Shown here piece after piece: positions 5,949 through 10,860 of a stretch of DNA of 10,860 nt. Position 1 is the first letter of the stretch. The number at the start of each line of letters is the position of its first letter. Below the pieces are notes generated by a model. That model did not search any database. It was not told the DNA's origin and worked only from the letters and a program-made list of their open reading frames with translations. The position numbers and the translations under genes were made by a program. This DNA comes from JBGPIK01 sp041484845. Its GTDB lineage: Bacteria; Desulfobacterota; Binatia; UBA9968. The stretch is from positions 1 to 10,860 of the forward strand of contig JBGPIK010000222.1 in NCBI GenBank assembly GCA_041484845.1, written 5' to 3'.

Positions 5949-7025
5949 ATGGAACAGGAACTTGAGCGCGTCAGGGAACGAGAGCCTGAGCCAGACAACT
6001 ACTACGACTTCATGCTGCGGTGGAAGATGGAGAAGAGCCGGCAGAGACAGGAAGGCCAGGTCCTGTTCAAGGGCAAGGAACTGCCCTGGATCCAGAGCCG
6101 CCATGGGTTAGGGAAGATGTACGTGGGCCCCGCCAACTGGCACCTGGTAGGCGCTCCGGGCTGGATTGTCACCCGAACCGGCATGGAGAAAATCAGGCGG
6201 GGTAAGCACAGCCAGCCGGGCGGAGGGATAGTCGTCTCTGTTCTGGAGGGTCATGGCTGTACCGTCAACAACGATGTGCGCTTCGAATGGAAGCGAGGGG
6301 ATGTGGAACTGATCCCTATCACGCGCTATGAAAACGTCCACCAGCATTTCAACCTGGACGAGGGGCGCCCCTGCGGGAAACTGGTGGTTCGGTTTTGGCC
6401 TTTTATGGAGCCATTGGCCTATGAGACGAGACAGGTGGACGACTCCCCCGACTGGAAGGGGCCCAGAAACGGGCAACTCTACCGACCTGAGGGATTCGTC
6501 CCGGAGACCGCCAAAGTCCGGGGGGACGACATCTCTTTGGAGGGGTCGCCGGCCACGCTTCTCGACGACCTCTTCCGCCGGAGGGACGAGTGGCGGGAGC
6601 GGATGAGCAAGGCCAAGGTGGTGATCGAGGAAAAGGACCGCCCGCTGGAACGAAATCGTATGGGACTTTATCGATGGTATCTCCACCCCGCCTTCACCGA
6701 TGCGGTTTGCCGACACATCCTCTTCTGGACACAGGAGATCCCGCCCGGAAGCCGCAGTGGCAAACAGAAACATCAGGGGAGCCGCATTCACTACATCGTC
6801 GAGGGAAAAGGGTACAGCCTCCTGAACGGAGTGAGATACGACTGGGAGGAGGAGGACCTGCTGATCGTGCCCATCGAAAAGGGCGGCACAATCATTCAAC
6901 ACTTTAATGCGGACCCCGCCCGCCCCGCCAAGATGGCGGTGGCGGAGCCGAATTGGTACGACATCCTTGGTGTGGACATGGCTTGCGGCCTGGAGCAGTT
7001 GGAGAACTCACCTGACTATCCATGA
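5949..7025 (+). CDS. Bicupin protein, gentisate 1,2-dioxygenase-like
   Basis: The 358-residue protein begins 5 nt after AAGGAGG. An acidic/basic helical N-terminus (1-50) precedes two cupin barrels. Cupin 1 (about 75-150) has His87, Glu100 in 'VLEGHG', and His131/His133 in 'NVHQHFN'. Cupin 2 (about 245-335) has His275, Glu285 in 'IVEGKG', and His318 in 'IIQHFN'. In cupin 2 the His275-to-Glu285 spacing of ten matches the gentisate/1-hydroxy-2-naphthoate dioxygenase motif, but the first His of HxH is Gln273. In cupin 1 the spacing is 13. Family enzymes use Fe(II) to cleave ring-hydroxylated aromatic acids. Here the altered metal-site motif leaves open a different oxygenase, an isomerase or a binding role. 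The C-terminus 'ILGVDMACGLEQLENSPDYP' is not part of the barrel. It stands alone with its own promoters. Confidence 0.75.
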   Translation: MEQELERVREREPEPDNYYDFMLRWKMEKSRQRQEGQVLFKGKELPWIQSRHGLGKMYVGPANWHLVGAPGWIVTRTGMEKIRRGKHSQPGGGIVVSVLEGHGCTVNNDVRFEWKRGDVELIPITRYENVHQHFNLDEGRPCGKLVVRFWPFMEPLAYETRQVDDSPDWKGPRNGQLYRPEGFVPETAKVRGDDISLEGSPATLLDDLFRRRDEWRERMSKAKVVIEEKDRPLERNRMGLYRWYLHPAFTDAVCRHILFWTQEIPPGSRSGKQKHQGSRIHYIVEGKGYSLLNGVRYDWEEEDLLIVPIEKGGTIIQHFNADPARPAKMAVAEPNWYDILGVDMACGLEQLENSPDYP

Positions 7026-7085
7026 ATGGCGAGTGAGGCGATTACCTATCCTGCGGCCGAATCCCGGCGACCCTTCGACTCGAGT

Positions 7086-7105
7086 CCCCCGGCCATGGCC
7101 GGGGG
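7086..7105. terminator. Perfect 20 bp palindrome after the bicupin gene (possible terminator)
   Basis: CCCCCGGCC-A-T-GGCCGGGGG is perfectly self-complementary, and GAG/CTC at 7082-7084 and 7106-7108 can extend the stem around a bulged T. It lies 60 bp after the bicupin stop. The following CTCTTGCTC is only weakly T-rich, so it may be a terminator or a protein-binding or cruciform site. Confidence 0.45.
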
Positions 7106-7122
7106 CTCTTGCTCAGGATTCC

Positions 7123-7146
7123 GCCCCACGGGCAAACCCGTGGGGC
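7123..7146. repeat. Perfect hairpin with 10 bp stem upstream of the CDC48-like gene
   Basis: GCCCCACGGG at 7123-7132 pairs perfectly with CCCGTGGGGC at 7137-7146 around the tetraloop CAAA. It is only 17 bp after the palindrome at 7086-7105 and 53 bp before the ATG at 7199. It would sit either as the second of two tandem stop hairpins or in the leader of the ATPase mRNA. No sigma70 promoter was recognised between 7026 and 7198. Confidence 0.6.
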
Positions 7147-7198
7147 TCCACCCACAGAGGCAGCTCTCAACTCCACACTGAACCAACACAGGGGTGAC

Positions 7199-9355
7199 AT
7201 GGTGTTATTAACCGTCCATCGTGGTCTTGCTGAGCACAATGGCAGATGCCGTGCTTTTCTTGATCCTTCTGCTATGGCGGAGGCGAATATCAGCATTGAT
7301 GACATCGTCGAGATTCGCAGCCACTCCGGCAGAACCGTGCTCGCTAAAGTCGCAGCCCCTTTCCCCGAGGATGGCGGGAAGGGCACCATTCGTCTCGACC
7401 GATACCTGCGCGAGTCCATCAAAGTGTCTCTTAAGGACGGTGTAGAGGTAGAGAGGAGAGTCGCTCAGCCGGCCAGTCGGGTATGCCTCCAGCCCTTGAT
7501 CAGTATCTCTCTCTCCGTGCGCCAATTAGAGAGCCATCTTCAAGATACTTTGACCACGGATTCGTTGCCGGTTTGCGCAGGCTCGATCATCTTCGCGAGC
7601 CTCCCTATAGAGGCGGGAGGGGCTCCCTTTAAAGTTGTCCTGGTCGAGCCTGGCCCGGGCGTGGTAACGCCTACCACTAAGATTGAGTTCGTCTCCCGCA
7701 CCGGCTCGTCGATGGACGAGCACAAGCATGAGCATGAACCCAACTCCGAGGTGACGTATGAGGACGTCGGCGGGCGGCACAATGAAATCAAATTGCTAAA
7801 GGAGTTGATCGAGATACCGCTTCGCTTCCCGCAAGTTTATTCCCACCTGGGCATCACTCTCCCGCGCGGCGTAATCTTTCACGGACCGCCGGGCGTAGGC
7901 AAGACCCATCTAGCCTTAGCGGCCGCCAATGAGATTGACGCCCATTGCTTCTATATTAATGGCCCTGAAATCGTCAGCAGCCAGTTCGGCGAGACGGAAA
8001 CCAACCTGCGCGAGATTTTCCACGAAGCCGGTCACCATACGCCGTCGATCATTCTTATCGACGAGCTTGATGTGATCGCGCCTAAGCGCAGCGAAGGCGG
8101 ATCGCCCACGACGATGAGGATGGTGTCCCAGCTTCTGACTTTACTTGACGGCCTGCAGAAGATGGAAGGAGTCATCGTTATCGGGACTACCAATCGTCTT
8201 GACTCGGTAGACCCCGCGACTCGCCGTCCCGGCCGCTTTGACCGCGAGATCTTCTTTGGTCCTCCTGATAGCGCCGGCCGACTGGAGATACTTCGTATTC
8301 ATAGCCGGGCTATGCCCCTTTCGGAGGAAGCATTTGAGTATCTCGACGAACTCGCACAGGTGCTCCATGGTTTCGTAGGTGCCGACTTGATGGAGTTATG
8401 CCGTGAAGCCGGCCTGAATGCTCTGCGCAGGAAGTTTGGAAATGGCACAGGCTATTCCAGTTTTCCCCAGAGCGCTTTAGAAGAGCTAACAGTAGAGAAG
8501 ACGGACTTTGAGCATACCTTGGCCAAGGTTCGTCCTTCGGCGATGAGGGAAGTTTTAGTAACCGTGCCGGACGTCAACTGGGATGATATTGGCGGTCTCA
8601 AGGAAGCCAAAGAGGAGCTAAGAGAATTGGTACGGATGTCTCTCAAACAGGCAGGGACTTTCGCGGCCATCAAAATAAAACCTCCCCCGGGTATCCTGCT
8701 GCATGGTCCACCTGGAACCGGCAAGAGCCTGCTGGCTCAAGCTGTGGCGCGGGAGTTCCAAGCCAACTTTATCCTGGTCAAGGGTCCCGAAATCTTCTCA
8801 AAATGGTTGGGAGAATCGGAAGCTGAGCTTAGATATATCTTCCAGCTGGCTCATCGGGTGGTTCCCTGCATCATTCTTTTTGAGCAGATCGACACTATTG
8901 CGCCGCGAAGGGGCCGGGATGTTGGCGTACAAGCTAGCGAGAGGGTGGTAAGCCAGCTCTTAGCCGAAATGGATAGTATCCAGCCAATGAGCGGAATTGT
9001 GGTGTTGGGAACTACCAATCGCATTGATTTGATTGACCCGGCTCTCCTTCAAGCCAGGCGGTTCGGTGCTCACATTCTGGTGCCCTTGCCGGATGAGATC
9101 CAAAGAAGACAGATACTGAACATACACCTCAGAGATGTCATCCTCGACAATAAGGTGAGTCTGAAAGAATTAGTGCAAATGGTATCTGCCGATACCGAAG
9201 GGTTCTCCGGGGCTGAACTGGAGTCAATATGCCACCGGGCGAAGATGCAGGCTTTGCGGGACGATAATTTTGAAAAGCCTATGCCCTTAACATTGGAACA
9301 CTTGAGCGAGGCCTTAACAAAGATCAAGCGATCCAGGATCGCGCCTGATAATTGA
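7199..9355 (+). CDS. CDC48/p97/VAT-like tandem AAA+ ATPase with a degenerate second ATPase site
   Basis: The 718-residue protein starts at ATG 7199, where AGGGGTGA immediately upstream pairs with the 16S tail and the CDC48 N-domain begins. An in-frame ATG at 7109 would add 30 unconserved residues encoded by a hairpin. The N-domain (double-psi barrel about 1-88, second subdomain about 95-165) is followed by a His/Glu-rich linker (HKHEHE, 175-180). D1 is intact: Walker A GPPGVGKT 229-236, Walker B IDELD with Asp288-Glu289, sensor Asn332, and Arg fingers Arg346 and Arg349 in PGRFDRE. D2 keeps Walker A GPPGTGKS 503-510, pore-loop aromatic Trp536 (SKWLGESE) and sensor Asn607. However, Walker B reads FEQID, so the catalytic Asp-Glu is Glu562-Gln563, and the finger motif RPGRFDR is QARRFGA (only Arg621 kept). 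The family unfolds or extracts proteins as hexamers. D2 here should bind ATP but hydrolyse it poorly or not at all. Confidence 0.93.
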   Translation: MVLLTVHRGLAEHNGRCRAFLDPSAMAEANISIDDIVEIRSHSGRTVLAKVAAPFPEDGGKGTIRLDRYLRESIKVSLKDGVEVERRVAQPASRVCLQPLISISLSVRQLESHLQDTLTTDSLPVCAGSIIFASLPIEAGGAPFKVVLVEPGPGVVTPTTKIEFVSRTGSSMDEHKHEHEPNSEVTYEDVGGRHNEIKLLKELIEIPLRFPQVYSHLGITLPRGVIFHGPPGVGKTHLALAAANEIDAHCFYINGPEIVSSQFGETETNLREIFHEAGHHTPSIILIDELDVIAPKRSEGGSPTTMRMVSQLLTLLDGLQKMEGVIVIGTTNRLDSVDPATRRPGRFDREIFFGPPDSAGRLEILRIHSRAMPLSEEAFEYLDELAQVLHGFVGADLMELCREAGLNALRRKFGNGTGYSSFPQSALEELTVEKTDFEHTLAKVRPSAMREVLVTVPDVNWDDIGGLKEAKEELRELVRMSLKQAGTFAAIKIKPPPGILLHGPPGTGKSLLAQAVAREFQANFILVKGPEIFSKWLGESEAELRYIFQLAHRVVPCIILFEQIDTIAPRRGRDVGVQASERVVSQLLAEMDSIQPMSGIVVLGTTNRIDLIDPALLQARRFGAHILVPLPDEIQRRQILNIHLRDVILDNKVSLKELVQMVSADTEGFSGAELESICHRAKMQALRDDNFEKPMPLTLEHLSEALTKIKRSRIAPDN

Positions 9356-9507
9356 TTGCGGAGCTGAAGCCGTTTTGGTTATTACGAACCGCAAGATTCC
9401 GGATTACGCCCGTATCAAAAGCTCGGAGGCGCAGATTTTCGTCCGGTTCGATGAAAGGGATAGAACTGAATAAATAGCCTGTCCTCTTTGATTCCCAAGG
9501 CACTCGT

Positions 9508-10860
9508 GTGAAAAAAGGAAAAAGAATAGAGCACGTGATGTGCGCTTTTAGGGTGGATTTGATCCTGGGTGTGCTGCTCGACGGTATTGTCCTGTTTTCA
9601 AGTTGTGCTCCTCTGGCGCAAAGTCCTTGGCCAAGCAACCTGGAGGTCACATCGCGCGCATTTTCAATCATAGAATCGCAATACGTGGATGATCCGGATT
9701 TTTCCAAACTCCGTTACGGAGCCCTACTCGGAGTGACAAAATTACATGCACCAGAGTCTCTTACCCTCAAACAGTCTGGAGATGATTTGTTGATCGGTTA
9801 TCGTTTGTCGGGGAATCCTTTGTCCTGGACAAGGGTTTCTCCGCGTCCCGACAGGGACACAGCATTCAAGGATGTTAAGTTCGTCTACGACCTCGCCCGG
9901 CAAATAGAGCCTGAAATCTCGGAAGAGGTACTTGAGTCGACCATGCTAGAAAGCGCTGTTGCTCACATGGATCCGCAATCGTCCTTTCTGGATAGACCCA
10001 GTACCAGCGAGCTTCGCGCGGACTTCACCGGAGGTATGGGTGGCATAGGAGTGGACTTGACTATACGAGCTGATGAAGTCTGGGTAGTAGGTGTATTTGA
10101 CGGTGCTCCGGCGCAGCGCGCCGGAATCTCACGCGGTGATCGTCTTCTCAAAATCGACGGTGTTCCCACGAAAGATAGGCAATTACGCGATGTCGTGCGG
10201 CTATTACGTGGAAAGTTGGGTAGCAGCGTCACCGTGACTGTCATTCGGGACGGTTGGGTAGAATCGAAGGATTTCACGTTGCAAAGAGCTCCGGTAAGAA
10301 TACAGTCTATTCAAGGCCGCTTCGTCGAGAGCGGAATTGGTCTCATTGCCATTCGACAGTTTACGGTGGATGTGGTCCGAATCTTAGAATCGGTTTTGCA
10401 AAGTCTAGAAAAAGGCGGGCTTCAACGCCTTATCTTGGATCTCCGAGGAAACACAGGAGGTCTATTCGTGCAAGCGGAGCAAGTGGCTGGAAAATTCCTA
10501 CCGTCCGGAGTGTTGATCTCCTTTACGAAAGCCCGTGCGCCCGGACAATCCAACGAACGCTATAGTAATGACAGCACGCCGAGAACCAGTCTTCCGCTAG
10601 TTATCATGGTGGACAAGAATACAGCCGCTGGGGCCGAAATAGTCGCAGGCACCCTACAGGAATCCGGACGAGCTATGCTCGTTGGGGCACGAACGCATGG
10701 TCACGCAACGATCCAAACGCTCATGCCGCTTCCCGGCGATTCGATGCTACGACTTACCACCGCCCGCTGGTTCACCCCCAAAGGAAGCTCTGTTGAGAGC
10801 ACCGGCTTACTACCGGACTTCTCGGTGGACACGCCATCCGCGGCGGAGCACCGGGCGTGG
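9508..10860 (+). CDS. Exported PDZ-S41 (CtpA/tail-specific protease-like) protein lacking the Ser-Lys dyad; 3' end beyond window
   Basis: The open frame runs from GTG 9508 (AAGG 7 nt upstream, basic MKKGKR start) through 451 codons to the window edge; ATG 9538 is the alternative start. The N-terminus is a signal sequence with a hydrophobic stretch and 'LFSSC', an imperfect lipobox, followed by 'PLAQS', so lipoprotein or SPase I processing is possible. An all-helical region covers about 45-170. A PDZ domain spans about 173-256 (GGMGGIGVDL... AGISRGDRLLKIDG), followed by the S41 core with 'LILDLRGNTGGL'. In CtpA enzymes the nucleophile block is TASASEI and Lys lies 25 residues later in TFGKG. 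Here the block is TAAGAEI with Ala374 at the Ser position, and THGHA with His399 exactly 25 later. The fold is kept but the peptidase should be inactive, suggesting a binding or scaffold role outside the cytoplasm. Confidence 0.88.
   Translation, partial: MKKGKRIEHVMCAFRVDLILGVLLDGIVLFSSCAPLAQSPWPSNLEVTSRAFSIIESQYVDDPDFSKLRYGALLGVTKLHAPESLTLKQSGDDLLIGYRLSGNPLSWTRVSPRPDRDTAFKDVKFVYDLARQIEPEISEEVLESTMLESAVAHMDPQSSFLDRPSTSELRADFTGGMGGIGVDLTIRADEVWVVGVFDGAPAQRAGISRGDRLLKIDGVPTKDRQLRDVVRLLRGKLGSSVTVTVIRDGWVESKDFTLQRAPVRIQSIQGRFVESGIGLIAIRQFTVDVVRILESVLQSLEKGGLQRLILDLRGNTGGLFVQAEQVAGKFLPSGVLISFTKARAPGQSNERYSNDSTPRTSLPLVIMVDKNTAAGAEIVAGTLQESGRAMLVGARTHGHATIQTLMPLPGDSMLRLTTARWFTPKGSSVESTGLLPDFSVDTPSAAEHRAW

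Noticed and set aside
6108..6902. A 264-codon minus-strand open frame opposite the bicupin gene
   Set aside because: Both cupin barrels are read on the plus strand. The antisense frame is an effect of GC-rich codon structure and has no domain or ribosome site.
7109..7198. Upstream ATG at 7109 as start of the CDC48-like gene
   Set aside because: The added 30 residues would be encoded by the hairpin region, do not resemble the CDC48 N-domain and lack a ribosome site, whereas ATG 7199 has AGGGGTGA and begins the domain.
9324..9707. A 127-codon minus-strand open frame across the ATPase end and the S41 start
   Set aside because: It overlaps the conserved C-terminus of the AAA+ protein and the signal sequence of the S41 protein, shows no recognisable domain and has no ribosome site.
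7199..10860. AAA+ unfoldase feeding the neighbouring protease directly, as in a proteasome-like machine
   Set aside because: The S41 protein has an export signal and lacks its catalytic dyad, while the ATPase is cytoplasmic, so a direct degradative complex is not supported.

Overview
The window looks like part of an uncultured soil or subsurface bacterium. It carries three separate NMT1/THI5-like periplasmic substrate-binding proteins with no permease or ATPase gene beside any of them, aromatic-acid-type enzymes, Shine-Dalgarno sequences of the AAGGAGG kind and sigma70-like promoters. Families expanded this way are familiar from Deltaproteobacteria/Binatota-, Rokubacteria/Methylomirabilota- and Tectomicrobia-type metagenome genomes and from Betaproteobacteria. 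That placement comes from memory of gene families, not from a search, and is weak. No tRNA, rRNA, CRISPR array, transposase or phage gene was seen.

Layout. (1) Positions 1-498, minus: 5' part of a substrate-binding protein gene running off the left edge, with a clear TATAAT promoter. (2) 499-912: divergent intergenic region with a long imperfect inverted repeat. (3) 913-1935, plus: second substrate-binding protein. (4) 1936-2214: non-coding spacer built from a stop-codon hairpin, a REP-like palindrome, a smaller hairpin and a 4 x 9 bp tandem repeat. (5) 2215-3348, plus: stand-alone FAD monooxygenase of the salicylyl-CoA 5-hydroxylase / anthraniloyl-CoA monooxygenase type. (6) 3627-4442, plus: alpha/beta hydrolase with an intact Ser-Asp-His triad. 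(7) 4537-5574, minus: third substrate-binding protein, convergent with the hydrolase. (8) 5575-5948: divergent promoter region with a possible 31-codon leader ORF. (9) 5949-7025, plus: bicupin protein of gentisate-dioxygenase type. (10) 7026-7198: two strong palindromes. (11) 7199-9355, plus: bacterial CDC48/p97-like tandem AAA+ ATPase. (12) 9508-10860, plus: exported PDZ/S41 (CtpA-like) protein running off the right edge.

How the genes may fit together. The left two thirds read as a scavenging and aromatic-degradation neighbourhood: orphan binding proteins, a CoA-thioester type ring hydroxylase, a hydrolase and a possible ring-cleaving bicupin. These are separate transcription units rather than one operon, so a shared pathway is inference. 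The right third is the most unusual part. The CDC48-like ATPase has an intact first ATPase ring, but its second ring naturally carries the Walker B Glu-to-Gln change that laboratories engineer to block hydrolysis. The next gene is an S41 peptidase homologue in which both the catalytic Ser and the catalytic Lys are replaced (Ala and His). Two adjacent genes with disabled active sites inside otherwise well-kept folds are the main thing to follow up.
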